In this document: piece after piece, positions 48,489-57,585 of the stretch
How positions within the stretch are numbered: position 1 is the stretch's first letter
Layout: each line of letters opens with the position of its first letter
Source of the DNA: Myxococcus stipitatus DSM 14675
GTDB taxonomy: Bacteria; Myxococcota; Myxococcia; Myxococcales; Myxococcaceae
Reading direction: 5' to 3'
NCBI RefSeq assembly: GCF_000331735.1
Contig: NC_020126.1
Coordinates: 2,046,001 to 2,110,000 of the forward strand
Length of the DNA: 64,000 nt
Position numbers and translations under genes: made by a program
The notes under the pieces: model-generated
The model's input: the letters and a program-made list of their open reading frames with translations, nothing else
What the model was told of the DNA's origin: nothing
The model's database searches: none

Positions 48489-49853
48489 ATGGAAGGAAGC
48501 GGTCTATCGGTGGCGCCGGTGTCTTCCGCCCAGCCCGGCGCGGCGAGGCGGATGGCGACGGGCGCGGTGCTGCTGGCCCTGGTGGTCAGCGCCTTCGAGG
48601 GCACGGTCGTCACCAGCGCCATGCCCACCATCACCCGCGAGCTGGGAGGACAGCACCTCTACTCGTGGGTCTTCTCCGCCTTCCTCTTCGCGTCCACCGT
48701 GGGCGTGCTCATCTCCGGGAAGCTGGCGGACCGCATCGGCCGCAAGCCCGTCTTCTTCACCGGCATGGGCCTGTTCCTCGTCGGCTCCGCGCTGTGCGGG
48801 CTGTCGCAGTCGGTGGAGGCCCTCATCGCCTTCCGCGTGGTGCAGGGCCTGGGCGCGGGAGCCCTCCAGCCCACCACGCTGACCATCAGCGCGGACCTCT
48901 ACACCTTGCGCGAGCGCGCCACCGTCCAGGGCCTCTTCACGGGCGCCTGGGGCGCGGGCAACGCCGTGGGCCCGCTCATCGGCGGCTGGCTCGTCATGAA
49001 TGCCTCGTGGCGGTGGGTGTTCCTCGTCAACGTGCCTGTCGGGGTGTTCGCCGCGCTGTTGCTCTCCTTCTCCTACCGGGACCCGCCGCGGCGCGCGGAC
49101 GTGAAGCTGGACCGGTGGGGCCCGTTGCTCGCGGGCTCGTCGGCGGCGCTGCTCCTGTTCTCGCTGGAGCCCGGGGACACCTGGCTTCGGGTGCTGTGTG
49201 TGCTCGGCGCCGTGGCGGTGGCCGTGGGGCTGGTGCTCCAGCAGCGCCAGTCGCGAGCGCCCCTGTTGCCCATCGAACTCGTGAAGGACCGCACGGTGCT
49301 CAGCGGCGTGGCCGGAGGCATCGCGGGGGGCGCGCTGCTCTACAGCATGGCCGCGTGGGTGCCCCTGTGGATGACGGAGCACGAGGGGAAGACGCCCATC
49401 GTCGCGGGGCTGACGCTCCTGCCCATGTTGCTGGGGTGGTCGGTGGGCTCCACCTTCGGCGTGAAGCTGCTGGTGCGCGGCGGCATGCGGCTGAGCGCGG
49501 GCGTGGGCTTCGCGGTGGCCGCGACCGGCGCGGGCCTGTTGGCGCTCACCGCCGTGTACGACTGGGGGACGATGGCCGCGCTCGCCTCGCTCGCCGTGCT
49601 GGGCATGGGGCTGGGGCCCGCGGCGAGCACCTCGCTCATCGCTCCCCAGTCGCGCGTGGCCTGGCATCACCGAGGCATCATCACCAGCAGCCTCTACTCG
49701 ACGCGGCTGCTGGGAGGCTCGCTGACGGTGGCGGCGCTGGCGCTCGCCCGAGGTCACTTCGCCACGCAGTTCGCCATCGCCGCGGCCCTCGCGGGGACGG
49801 TGGCGCTCCTCCTCGCGGTGGTCGCGCCTGGAAAGGTCCTGGGCGAGACCTGA
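48489..49853 (+). CDS. MFS drug-type exporter (DHA2/EmrB-like)
   Basis: A 454-residue major-facilitator exporter. Motif A is GKLADRIGRKPVFF, motif C-like GLGAGALQPTT, and the start has the DHA2 pattern LVVSAFEGTVVTSAMPTITRELG. About 12-14 membrane segments are present. Substrates of such proteins are often antibiotics, dyes or small metabolites. ATG 48489 is close to the divergent LysR gene, which probably controls it. It is monocistronic by spacing to the next gene. Confidence 0.92.
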   Translation: MEGSGLSVAPVSSAQPGAARRMATGAVLLALVVSAFEGTVVTSAMPTITRELGGQHLYSWVFSAFLFASTVGVLISGKLADRIGRKPVFFTGMGLFLVGSALCGLSQSVEALIAFRVVQGLGAGALQPTTLTISADLYTLRERATVQGLFTGAWGAGNAVGPLIGGWLVMNASWRWVFLVNVPVGVFAALLLSFSYRDPPRRADVKLDRWGPLLAGSSAALLLFSLEPGDTWLRVLCVLGAVAVAVGLVLQQRQSRAPLLPIELVKDRTVLSGVAGGIAGGALLYSMAAWVPLWMTEHEGKTPIVAGLTLLPMLLGWSVGSTFGVKLLVRGGMRLSAGVGFAVAATGAGLLALTAVYDWGTMAALASLAVLGMGLGPAASTSLIAPQSRVAWHHRGIITSSLYSTRLLGGSLTVAALALARGHFATQFAIAAALAGTVALLLAVVAPGKVLGET

Positions 49854-49880
49854 GCGTCCCCGCGCGGCCCGGGTGTGAAG

Positions 49881-49923
49881 CGTGTGCAGCCCCCGCTCCA
49901 TGTTGTGCCACGTGCTGCACACG
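49881..49923. promoter_or_regulatory. Large inverted repeat between exporter and membrane-protein gene
   Basis: CGTGTGCAGC (49881-49890) and GCTGCACACG (49914-49923) are perfect 10-bp arms with a 23-base spacer, 28 bases after the exporter stop and about 108 bases before the next start. Inside, TGTGC and GCACA offer an alternative pairing. No T-run follows. Confidence 0.45.
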
Positions 49924-50031
49924 ACGCGTCCTGCCTTGCGTGCAACCCCGCGAGATGCCGTCGACCTGGAGACTGGCCGCTTCCCTGCAATCGAGCCCTC
50001 CGTTCGCGACACCGTCGCGGGGAGGACATCG

Positions 50032-50739
50032 ATGGCCGAGACGATGGAGAAGTGGGACGTGAAGGTGCTGGGAGGGCTGGGCGCGGGGCTGCTGGCCCTG
50101 GCCGGCATCTTCCTCTGGCGGGACCTGCGGTTGGACAAGGAGGTGCTCCTCGTCCTCGCGGCGACGGGCGTGCTGGTGCTGGCGTTCTTCGAGCTCCCAG
50201 GCCCCTGGCGTCTCGCCGCTCCCGTCGCGGTGCTGTCGCTCTCCGGACTGGGGGGCCTCTGGTACGCGGCGACTCGCCACCCGCTGCTGCTGGTGGGGCT
50301 CGCGCTGATGTTCGCCGCGTCCGTCGTCGCGCTCGTGCGGGCTCCGCGCCATGACGTGCTGCCTCCGGACCTGGCTCGGCATCGACTGGTCTGGTACGGC
50401 CTCACCTGCGCGACCATCGCGGCGTCGTGGGCCTTCTACTTTCACTTCCTCACGCTGGGCGTCGCGGAGGACCACGTGGCCCGCAGGCTGGTGCTCACGC
50501 TGGGCTGGCTGGTGGTGGGCGTGGTGATGGTCCTCTGGGGGCGCCAGCGCGGGGCCCTCTTCGTGCGCGACGCGGGCTTCTGCTTCGTGGCCATCGCGGT
50601 GGGCAAGGCGCTGGGCTACGACACCGTCAACCTCGACGGCACGCTGCGCGTGGCGGGGCTCGCGGCCGCTGGACTGCTGATGCTGGGCGGGGCGGCGCTC
50701 ACGTCACGCTCCACCTCGGCGTCGACGCGGAGCACCTGA
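50032..50739 (+). CDS. Polytopic membrane protein of unknown function
   Basis: A 235-residue protein with about seven hydrophobic segments, such as VLGGLGAGLLALAGIFLW and RLVLTLGWLVVGVVMVLWG. The segments RQRGALFVRDAGFCFVAIAVGKALGYD and DHVARRLVLTL recall DUF2339-like membrane proteins, a weak hint. ATG 50032 follows GGAGG at six bases; the frame upstream lacks similarity. The next gene starts one base after the stop (separate by C50740), so the pair is an operon. Confidence 0.75.
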   Translation: MAETMEKWDVKVLGGLGAGLLALAGIFLWRDLRLDKEVLLVLAATGVLVLAFFELPGPWRLAAPVAVLSLSGLGGLWYAATRHPLLLVGLALMFAASVVALVRAPRHDVLPPDLARHRLVWYGLTCATIAASWAFYFHFLTLGVAEDHVARRLVLTLGWLVVGVVMVLWGRQRGALFVRDAGFCFVAIAVGKALGYDTVNLDGTLRVAGLAAAGLLMLGGAALTSRSTSASTRST

Positions 50740-50740
50740 C

Positions 50741-51409
50741 ATGAGCGCCCTCCTCGCCTGGATGACCGCGGCGGTGCTGGCCCAGCCGGGGCCCTGTTGG
50801 ACTCCTGAAGACCCCTCGCCCGGGTGGAAGCGCGTGGCGCTGCCCGACAAGGGCCTCGCGCTGGTGGCGCCCCACGACGTGGACCAGTTCCGCGCGGGAG
50901 AGCCCGTGCTCCTGCGCGAGTCGAGCCCCCGCACCTACGTGAGCGGCACGGCGACGAAGCTGGGGCGCATGGTGTTCACCTTCCAGTTCCCGCCGAACAC
51001 CCGCCGTCTGGAGCTGGGCTTCGTCGAGCCCCTGCGCGGAGCCCAGGTGGATGTCACGGCCTACGTGGGCATGCGAGCCCTCCCACTCATGGACGAGAAG
51101 CGCATCCCGGGGCGGGAGCTCTCCCTCGAGTGGGGCGCCGAGGACGTCACCAGCGTGGTGGTGGAGGTGCATCACCACCTGCGCTCGAGGCCCGTGGTCT
51201 CCTCGTGGTGGACGACGCGCGATGCGTGGCCGGAGCAGGACCGCGCCATCGACGCGAGCTTCAAGGCTCCGCGCTCGCTCTACTTCTTCCATCCGGGAGG
51301 AGGCCGCGTGCTCCACCTGTGCCACCGGCCCGGTGTGTCCCTCCGGATGTCGCGCTGGCCCACGGCGGAGGAACGCCCCACCGCCGCGGGACTCACGCCT
51401 GTTCCTTGA
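50741..51409 (+). CDS. Exported protein of unknown function
   Basis: A 222-residue protein with a short hydrophobic start (MSALLAWMTAAVLAQPG), probably a signal peptide. The rest is beta-rich, with VVVEVHHHLRSRPVVSSWW and SLYFFHPGGGRVLHLCH. I do not recognise the family. It begins one base after the membrane-protein gene stop and is likely cotranslated with it. The end overlaps the convergent kinase gene by 17 bases. Confidence 0.7.
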   Translation: MSALLAWMTAAVLAQPGPCWTPEDPSPGWKRVALPDKGLALVAPHDVDQFRAGEPVLLRESSPRTYVSGTATKLGRMVFTFQFPPNTRRLELGFVEPLRGAQVDVTAYVGMRALPLMDEKRIPGRELSLEWGAEDVTSVVVEVHHHLRSRPVVSSWWTTRDAWPEQDRAIDASFKAPRSLYFFHPGGGRVLHLCHRPGVSLRMSRWPTAEERPTAAGLTPVP

Positions 51410-52484
51410 GTGCCCAGGGCCACAGCTTCGAGAGCGCCGAGCGCAGCTCACCCGCGCCGGCGTAGCGGTCCTCGGGGCGCTTCTCCAGGAGCTTCAGGAT
51501 GACCTGCTCGAAGGGCACCGGGAGGCTGGGGCGCAGCGTCGTCGGAGGCACCGGGGCCTGTTGGACGTGCAGGAACATCAGCGGCACGGGGTCGGTGTGG
51601 CGGAAGGGGAGCTGTCCGGTGCACAGCTCATAGGCCACCACGCCCAGCGCATACAGGTCCGTCGCGGGGGACAGCGGAGGGTTGCCCATCACCTGCTCGG
51701 GCGCCATGTACTCGGGCGTCCCGAGCACCGTGCCCTGCGCGGTGGTGCCCATGACGTGGAGGCTCTTGGCGAGCCCGAAGTCCATCAGCTTCAGCACCCC
51801 CGTGCGCGTGACGAAGAGGTTGGCGGGCTTCACGTCCCGGTGCAGCACGCCGCGCCCATGCGCGTGCTCCAGCGCGACGGCCGCGTGGGTGAGCCAGCGC
51901 AAGGTCTGGGCGAGCGTGGGCCGCTGCTCCAGCATCCGCTGTCGCAGGTCCACGCCGTCCAGCAACTCCACCGTGAGGAAGTGCCGGTCCCCATCCAGCC
52001 CCACGTCGTGGACGCGCAGGATGTTCACATGCTCCAGGGCGCGCGCGTGCTCCACCTCCTGGCGGAAGCGCGCCACCGTCGATGCATCCGCATGTGGTGT
52101 CGCCAGCACCTTGAGGGCCACGCGCTGGCCCAGGTGCAGGTCCAGCGCCTCGTACACCGTGGAGCTGCCCCCGGCGCCGAGCCAGCGCTCCACGCGATAG
52201 CGCTGAGCCACCACCTGTCCCGGCACCAGCCCGCGCACCGAGGCCACCGGTGGTGGCGCGGGCGTGGGAATGCCTTGCAGCAGGGTCCCATGGGGCGACA
52301 CGGGCGTGACGGGGCGCAGCGTCTCCGCCAGGGACACGGGCGGGGGCGGCGGCGTCACGGGCGCGGGGCCCCAAGGGAGCTCGGTGGAGGGCACGGGAGG
52401 AGGTGTCCTCGCCACGGCCCGCACCTGCTCCTGCTGACCTCCTCCGAGGTACACCACCCCGGAGTCGTCTTCCGTCGAACCCAC
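51393..52484 (-). CDS. Hanks-type serine/threonine protein kinase
   Basis: A 363-residue soluble kinase. The N-terminal ~85 residues are a Pro-rich linker (PPPVPSTELPWGP, TPPPPPVS). The kinase domain has the P-loop GAGGSSTVYE (103-112), Lys125, HRDVKPAN (215-222), DFG (235-237) and YMAPEQ. No membrane segment or C-terminal sensor domain is present; such free-standing kinases are abundant in myxobacteria. The linker is a possible docking site. It lies 42 bases downstream of the ODP-like gene on the same strand, so the two may form an operon. Confidence 0.94.
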   Translation of the reverse strand: MGSTEDDSGVVYLGGGQQEQVRAVARTPPPVPSTELPWGPAPVTPPPPPVSLAETLRPVTPVSPHGTLLQGIPTPAPPPVASVRGLVPGQVVAQRYRVERWLGAGGSSTVYEALDLHLGQRVALKVLATPHADASTVARFRQEVEHARALEHVNILRVHDVGLDGDRHFLTVELLDGVDLRQRMLEQRPTLAQTLRWLTHAAVALEHAHGRGVLHRDVKPANLFVTRTGVLKLMDFGLAKSLHVMGTTAQGTVLGTPEYMAPEQVMGNPPLSPATDLYALGVVAYELCTGQLPFRHTDPVPLMFLHVQQAPVPPTTLRPSLPVPFEQVILKLLEKRPEDRYAGAGELRSALSKLWPWALKEQA

Positions 52485-52526
52485 CGCTCCCTCCCTCGGC
52501 GTTGTCTGGTCCCGGGTCCCGTCGAC

Positions 52527-53678
52527 TCAGGGGTCCAGCAGCGAGATGTGCGACGGCGCTCCCGCGCCTTCGATGTCCAGGTGCGGCGTGGGCAGGTTGT
52601 ATTCCGCGGCGGCGCTGGTGGCCTCCACCATGATGGGGCCCGCGATTTCCGGCGGCTCGCCTTTGCACAGCACATCCACCACGTGCTCCACGGTCCACTT
52701 GCCCAGCCGGTTCACCACCAGGCGGTTGCCCTCGAAGGTGGAAGTGTCCGCCAGGTCCTCGCTCGCACCCAGCTTCACGTCCACCGAGTCACCCAGGTAG
52801 CCCCGCGCCAGCGCCAGCACGCGGTCCACCACCGAGTTCCACGCCTGGAGGTGGGTGCGGTCCTGCGCCTCGTCCATGATGTCCAGCCCGACCTGGAGCC
52901 GCTCCATCCGCTCCAGGAACTGGTGCACCAGGGGGCCTCGGATGACGCGCCCGTGCTGCGGGGCGATGATTTCGACAGCGGGCGTGAGCTTGCGGATGGT
53001 GGCCACCGCGCGTGCGAGGGCCGCGTTGACCGGCATGTAGATTTGATGGAACGCGCGGATGCCCGCCCAGTCGGACTCCTCCGCCCACAGGCCGCGTGCG
53101 TTCGCGTCGGTGAGGCCGCCGAACAGGTCACCCGTGAAGAGCACCCGCGTCTGCGGGTCATAGAGCATCACCGCGCCCCGGAAGTGGCAGAACGGCGAGG
53201 GCACCGGCAGGAGCTTGTGTCCCGTGGGCACGCTCAGCCCTTGCGCGAACTTCTCCGTGGGGATGAAGCGGTTGCGCGGCAGGTTCTGGTGGACGATGAG
53301 CCGCCAGGTGTCCTCCGAGCACAGCAGGCCCGCGCGGGGCGCGTAGCGCGCGGAGATGATGCTCGCCGACGAGCCCACGTCCGGGTCCTGGTGGTTGATG
53401 AACAGGGCGGACAGCCGCTCCATGCCGCCAATCAACGACGTCACCTTGGTGTGGATGGTGGAGAAGTCGCTGCTGGAGCCCGGGTCGATGAGGAGGTTGA
53501 ACTCCGAGGACCGCTGCGTCTTCGCATCCGTGCCACGAAAGTGCCGCAGGTAGGGATTGGCGTAGAAGATGTTGCCGGGCTCCCGCTTGCCCACCCAGAA
53601 CGTCTCCGGGGCGATCTCCACGGGGACAATGCGGAGGTCATTGCTCGAGCCCGGGGCGGGGATGTCGTTGCTGCTCAT
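52527..53678 (-). CDS. Metallo-beta-lactamase-fold diiron protein, ODP-like
   Basis: A 383-residue protein with the MBL fold of flavodiiron proteins but no flavodoxin domain. Likely iron ligands are in NHQDPDVGSS (His, Asp, Asp), FCHFRG (His), TGDLFGG (bridging Asp) and PQHGRV (His). HQDPD is the form seen in oxygen-binding diiron proteins (ODP), where classical flavodiiron proteins have HxExDH. A ~110-residue C-terminal extension of unknown fold follows. Start 53678 has AAGGAA upstream. Possible role: O2 or NO binding in signalling; the downstream Ser/Thr kinase makes that attractive but unproven. Confidence 0.85.
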   Translation of the reverse strand: MSSNDIPAPGSSNDLRIVPVEIAPETFWVGKREPGNIFYANPYLRHFRGTDAKTQRSSEFNLLIDPGSSSDFSTIHTKVTSLIGGMERLSALFINHQDPDVGSSASIISARYAPRAGLLCSEDTWRLIVHQNLPRNRFIPTEKFAQGLSVPTGHKLLPVPSPFCHFRGAVMLYDPQTRVLFTGDLFGGLTDANARGLWAEESDWAGIRAFHQIYMPVNAALARAVATIRKLTPAVEIIAPQHGRVIRGPLVHQFLERMERLQVGLDIMDEAQDRTHLQAWNSVVDRVLALARGYLGDSVDVKLGASEDLADTSTFEGNRLVVNRLGKWTVEHVVDVLCKGEPPEIAGPIMVEATSAAAEYNLPTPHLDIEGAGAPSHISLLDP

Positions 53679-53926
53679 GACGCGGAATTCCTTCACGGTG
53701 AAGTGATGCCCGCGTCACAAAGCAAGGGCCGCGCCGGGCCGCGTGTTCCCTCGGAGGGCAGGGCTCCAGGCCCCAGGGCCCGCGCAAGTCCTGCGCGCGG
53801 CGGGTGGGGTGTGCAGTTCCTGCGCGCGCACGGCTCACTCGAGGTGGGGGCAAGCGACCTCTCGGGATTCGCTGCGGGAGCCCGTGGGCCCATGGCACAC
53901 TGCCGGGGCCACTCCTACCCACCACC

Positions 53927-54397
53927 ATGCCCGACGCCGCCATCCTCACTGCCTGGGGTCTTCCCGGACTCTTTCTCGTCGCGATGCTCGCGGGCTCGGT
54001 GGTGCCCATTCCCTCGGAGGCGCTGCTGGCGGCGCTCATCTACGGCGGCGCGCCGCCGGTGCTGGCCACGAGCGTGGCGACGGTGGGCAACGTGGTGGGA
54101 GCCCTGTCGCTCTACCTGCTGGGGAAGTGGGTGTCGCGGGGCGGAGGAGGCGCGCTGGGCCGCTGGTACGCGCGCCGCCGCGCCAGCGAGGGGCCCCGGA
54201 TGGAGCGGGTCGAGGCACGCCTGCGCACCTGGGGCGCCCCCGCGCTCCTGATGTCGTGGCTGCCCATCGTCGGGGATGCGTTCGTCATCGCCGGAGGCGT
54301 GGTGGGAGTGCGCCCGCTGCCCTTCGTCGTGTTCGTCACAGCGGGCAAGGGATTGCGTTATCTGTTCGTCGCTCTCTCCACCGCCGCGTCGCTGTAG
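53927..54397 (+). CDS. YqaA/DedA-like small membrane protein
   Basis: A 156-residue membrane protein. Segments VVPIPSEALLAALIYGG, GNVVGALSLYLLGKWV and the C-terminal FVVFVTAGKGLRYLFVAL with the Gly/Arg pattern match YqaA-type members of the DedA/SNARE-associated superfamily, which are implicated in membrane-potential and lipid-carrier homeostasis. ATG 53927 (MPDAAILT) is chosen because conservation starts there. Monocistronic, divergent from the ODP-like gene. Confidence 0.85.
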   Translation: MPDAAILTAWGLPGLFLVAMLAGSVVPIPSEALLAALIYGGAPPVLATSVATVGNVVGALSLYLLGKWVSRGGGGALGRWYARRRASEGPRMERVEARLRTWGAPALLMSWLPIVGDAFVIAGGVVGVRPLPFVVFVTAGKGLRYLFVALSTAASL

Positions 54398-54585
54398 GAC
54401 GGCGCGTCATGTTTCAGTCTTGTTTCAAGCGCCGTTCCTGTCAGAGAGCCGGGTAGATTGACGCGGTGGCTCCGGAGGCGGCTTGCCCGGACCACCCGTT
54501 CAGCAGTCGTTGCCGACCCTCAACCGCTCTTCATCCAAGGGCAGGACCGGATTTCGTGCGAAACAACTGTACTGGAGTCACTCGG

Positions 54586-56259
54586 ATGCTGTCGTCATGG
54601 CGTCACTGGCTGGTGGTGTTCTTCCTGGGGCTCGCCGCGTGTGGCGAGGGTGTGGAGCCCCAGACGGACGACGCGCTGAGCGAGCGTCAGGATTCACTGG
54701 CGCCCGTGCGCCTGCGTTTGATGGCGGCCAACATCACCAGCGGCAATGGCCAGGACTACAGCCTGGGTCACGGTACCCGCATCTTCCAGGGCACGGACCC
54801 GGACGTGGTGATGATTCAGGAGTTCAACTACGGCTCGAACTCCGCCACGGACATCCGTGCCTTCGTGGACACGGCGTTCGGCCCGCAGTTCGCGTACTAC
54901 CGGGAGGGCGGGGCGCAGATTCCCAACGGCATCATCAGCCGCTATCCCATCATCGCCTCGGGCGAGTGGGATGACGCGCAGGTGTCCAACCGGGACTTCG
55001 CGTGGGCGCGCATCGACATCCCCGGGCCCAAGGACCTGTGGGCGGTGAGCGTGCACCTGCTGACGGCCAGCTCCAGCGTGCGCAACACGGAGTCCGCGGC
55101 CCTGGTGTCGTTCATCCAGAGCAACGTCCCGGCCGGCGACTACCTGGTCATCGGTGGCGACCTCAACACCGACAGCCGCTCCGAGGCGAGCTTCTCCACC
55201 CTGTCGCAGGTGGTGACCACCGCCGCGCCGTACCCCGCCGACAAGAATGGCAACACCAACACCAACGCCAGCCGCGCCAAGCCGTATGACCACGTGCTGG
55301 TGGACACGGACCTGCGCCAGGTCCAGACGTCGGTGGTCATCGGCGGCAGCACCTTCTCCTCGGGCCTGGTGGTGGACACGCGCGTGTACACGCCCATCTC
55401 CGAGCTGTCCCCCGCGCTCGCGAGCGACAGCGGCGCCGCCAGCATGCAGCACATGGGCATCATCAAGGACTTCCTCATCCCCGGGGACGCGCCTGTGTCC
55501 ACCGTGACGGTGACGTCGCCCAACGGCGGCGAGAGCTGGACGGCGAGCAGCGCGCGCTCCATCACCTGGACGTCGGCGAACGTGACGAACGTGAAGGTGG
55601 AGTACACGCTGGATGGCAGCACCTGGACGGTGCTGTCGGCGAGCACGCCGGCCTCCGCGGGCAGCCTCGCGTGGACGCTGCCGTCGTCCCAGAGCACGCA
55701 GGCCCGGGTGCGCGTGACGGACACGGCGTCCGCCAGCATCACGGACACCAGCGATGGCGCCTTCGCCATCACCACGACGGGCGGCGGCACGGGCAGCCTC
55801 ATCATCAACGAGGTGCTGGTGAACGAGCTGGGCTCGGACGTCGCGGGTGAGTTCGTGGAGCTGGTGAACACGGGCTCGGCGGCCGTGAGCGTGGGCGGCT
55901 GGACGGTGTGGGACTCCGGGACGATGCGCCACACCTTCCCCGCGGGCACCACGGTGCCGGCCGGGGGCGTGGTGGTGGTGTTCGGCGCGGCGGCGGGGAT
56001 TCCCTCGGGCACGCCGGGCGCGGTGGCCTGCTCGACGGGCACGCTGAGCCTGACGAACGGCGGCGACACCGTGTCGGTGCGCAACGCGTCCGGCACCATC
56101 GTGGACTCCGTGGTGCTGCCGTCGACGCTGACGGGCACGGATGGCGTCTCCGCGAACCGCAGCCCGGACCTGGGCACGGGCAGCACCTTCGTGCTGCACA
56201 CCACCCTGTCCACCCAGACGACGTCGCCGGGCCGCCGCGCGAACGGCTCGCCGTTCTGA
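54586..56259 (+). CDS. Secreted EEP-family hydrolase with Ig-like and lamin-tail domains
   Basis: A 557-residue lipoprotein (LGLAAC, Cys19). Residues ~40-300 form an endonuclease/exonuclease/phosphatase domain (LMAANITSGNG, VMIQEFNYG, IGGDLNTDS, and SMQHMGII in place of the usual SDH). Residues ~305-397 look like an Ig-like domain (VTSPNGGESWTASSARSITW). Residues ~404-557 form a lamin-tail domain (SLIINEVLVNE, GEFVELVNTG). Start ATG 54586 has TGGAG upstream. Such combinations occur in secreted nucleases and phosphodiesterases of predatory or polymer-degrading bacteria. The altered SDH motif may affect catalysis. Confidence 0.87.
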   Translation: MLSSWRHWLVVFFLGLAACGEGVEPQTDDALSERQDSLAPVRLRLMAANITSGNGQDYSLGHGTRIFQGTDPDVVMIQEFNYGSNSATDIRAFVDTAFGPQFAYYREGGAQIPNGIISRYPIIASGEWDDAQVSNRDFAWARIDIPGPKDLWAVSVHLLTASSSVRNTESAALVSFIQSNVPAGDYLVIGGDLNTDSRSEASFSTLSQVVTTAAPYPADKNGNTNTNASRAKPYDHVLVDTDLRQVQTSVVIGGSTFSSGLVVDTRVYTPISELSPALASDSGAASMQHMGIIKDFLIPGDAPVSTVTVTSPNGGESWTASSARSITWTSANVTNVKVEYTLDGSTWTVLSASTPASAGSLAWTLPSSQSTQARVRVTDTASASITDTSDGAFAITTTGGGTGSLIINEVLVNELGSDVAGEFVELVNTGSAAVSVGGWTVWDSGTMRHTFPAGTTVPAGGVVVVFGAAAGIPSGTPGAVACSTGTLSLTNGGDTVSVRNASGTIVDSVVLPSTLTGTDGVSANRSPDLGTGSTFVLHTTLSTQTTSPGRRANGSPF

Positions 56260-56293
56260 CGCGTCCCCTCCCGGCAGGGACCTCCGGTCGCCC

Positions 56294-57466
56294 TCAGTGA
56301 CGCTCGGGGGCGGTCGACGGGCCGGGGCTCGTGCCTTTCGTGGCGAGCCCCGGGCCGTCCGGCTCTCGGCGCGTGTGGGGGCCGGGGGTGGAGGGGCTGT
56401 CGGGGTCCGGGTGGTTGCGGCCGTAGTCGCGCTCGTGGATGCGCACCAGGGCCAGGAAGAAGGCGACGATGAGCGGGCCCAGCAGCAGGCCCACCGTGCC
56501 GAACGCCGCCAGGCCTCCGAGCAGCGAGAAGAAGACGATGGCCCCGTGCTGGTGCATGCCGCGCTTGGCGAGCAGCGGCTTGACGATGTTGTCCACCAGG
56601 CCCACCACCACCGTGCCCCAGATGGCCAGGAAGAGCGCGGCCCAGGGGTGTCCGCTGAAGAACATCAACGCCGCGGCCACCAGCACGACGACGGCGGCGC
56701 CGACGGCGGGGATGAGCGCGAGGAAGAAGGTGACGCCCGCGAAGAACAGCGGCGCGGGCACCCGGGCGATGAGGAAGCCGATGAGCGCGGCCAGGGCCTG
56801 CACCCCCGCGGTGGCCAGCGAGGAGAACAGCACCGCGCCGGACACGCTGCGGAACTCGCGCATGATCTCCAGCGTCTCCCCGGGCCGCAGCGGGGACACG
56901 CTCTCCAGCCACTCCACCAGCTCCTTCCCGTCCGTGAGGAAGAAGAAGAGGGCGATGAGCATCATCACCGTCTGGAAGGCGATGGAGCCCGTCGCCGCCA
57001 CGGCCCCCGTCACGGCGCGCGCCGCCGTCGCGCTCTGACTGCTGACCTGCTGCTGGAGCTTCTCGTCCAGGTGGACCTCTTCCACGGGCAGCCGCTTCAG
57101 CAGGCCCTCCACGCCCTGGCGCAAGGGGGCCGGAAGCTTCTGCACCAGTCCTTCCACGCCCTCCTGTTGCACCGTCCTGGTGACGAACTGCGCGCCGGAG
57201 GACACCTCGGCGACGATGAACGCGGTGAAGCCTCCCACCGGGATGAGCAGCGCGAGGATGACCGCCGTGCAGACGAGGCCCGCGGAGATGTTCTTCCGCC
57301 CGCGCAGCTTGCGGCTCAGCCAGCTGTACCCGCCGTAGAGCGCCCCCGCCAGCACCGCCGCCAGGAAGAAGGCCTTGGCGAAGGGCTGGACGACGAGGGC
57401 CAGGAGCACGAGGGACAGCAGGATGAGGCCGGTGAACACTCGCCGGGCGGTCTGCTCGGATGCCAT
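56294..57466 (-). CDS. AI-2E/PerM family membrane protein
   Basis: A 390-residue membrane protein with about eight segments and the family's long hydrophilic loop (LQQEGVEGLVQKLPAPLRQG...) after the third segment, and a C-terminal region with GTVGLLLGPLIVAFFLALVRIHE. The family includes transporters and sodium/proton antiporters; the AI-2 export assignment is weak. The C-terminus is Pro/Arg-rich. The start is ATG 57466. It stands alone, convergent to the EEP/lamin-tail gene. Confidence 0.88.
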   Translation of the reverse strand: MASEQTARRVFTGLILLSLVLLALVVQPFAKAFFLAAVLAGALYGGYSWLSRKLRGRKNISAGLVCTAVILALLIPVGGFTAFIVAEVSSGAQFVTRTVQQEGVEGLVQKLPAPLRQGVEGLLKRLPVEEVHLDEKLQQQVSSQSATAARAVTGAVAATGSIAFQTVMMLIALFFFLTDGKELVEWLESVSPLRPGETLEIMREFRSVSGAVLFSSLATAGVQALAALIGFLIARVPAPLFFAGVTFFLALIPAVGAAVVVLVAAALMFFSGHPWAALFLAIWGTVVVGLVDNIVKPLLAKRGMHQHGAIVFFSLLGGLAAFGTVGLLLGPLIVAFFLALVRIHERDYGRNHPDPDSPSTPGPHTRREPDGPGLATKGTSPGPSTAPERH

Positions 57467-57585
57467 GAGGGCCAAGCTAGGGATGGTTCGCCAGGAGGGA
57501 AGGGGGAGCAGGCCCCAGGCCCGCCCCTCAGGTCTCCGAAGGAGAAGACTTGGGCTCGGCCCCCAGGCGGCTAGAGTGCCGCGCC

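Noticed and set aside
54694..56199. A 501-codon open frame on the minus strand opposite the EEP/lamin-tail gene
   Set aside because: Composition is His/Arg/Ala-rich as expected for the antisense of a GC-rich gene; the plus strand shows clear domains and a lipoprotein signal.
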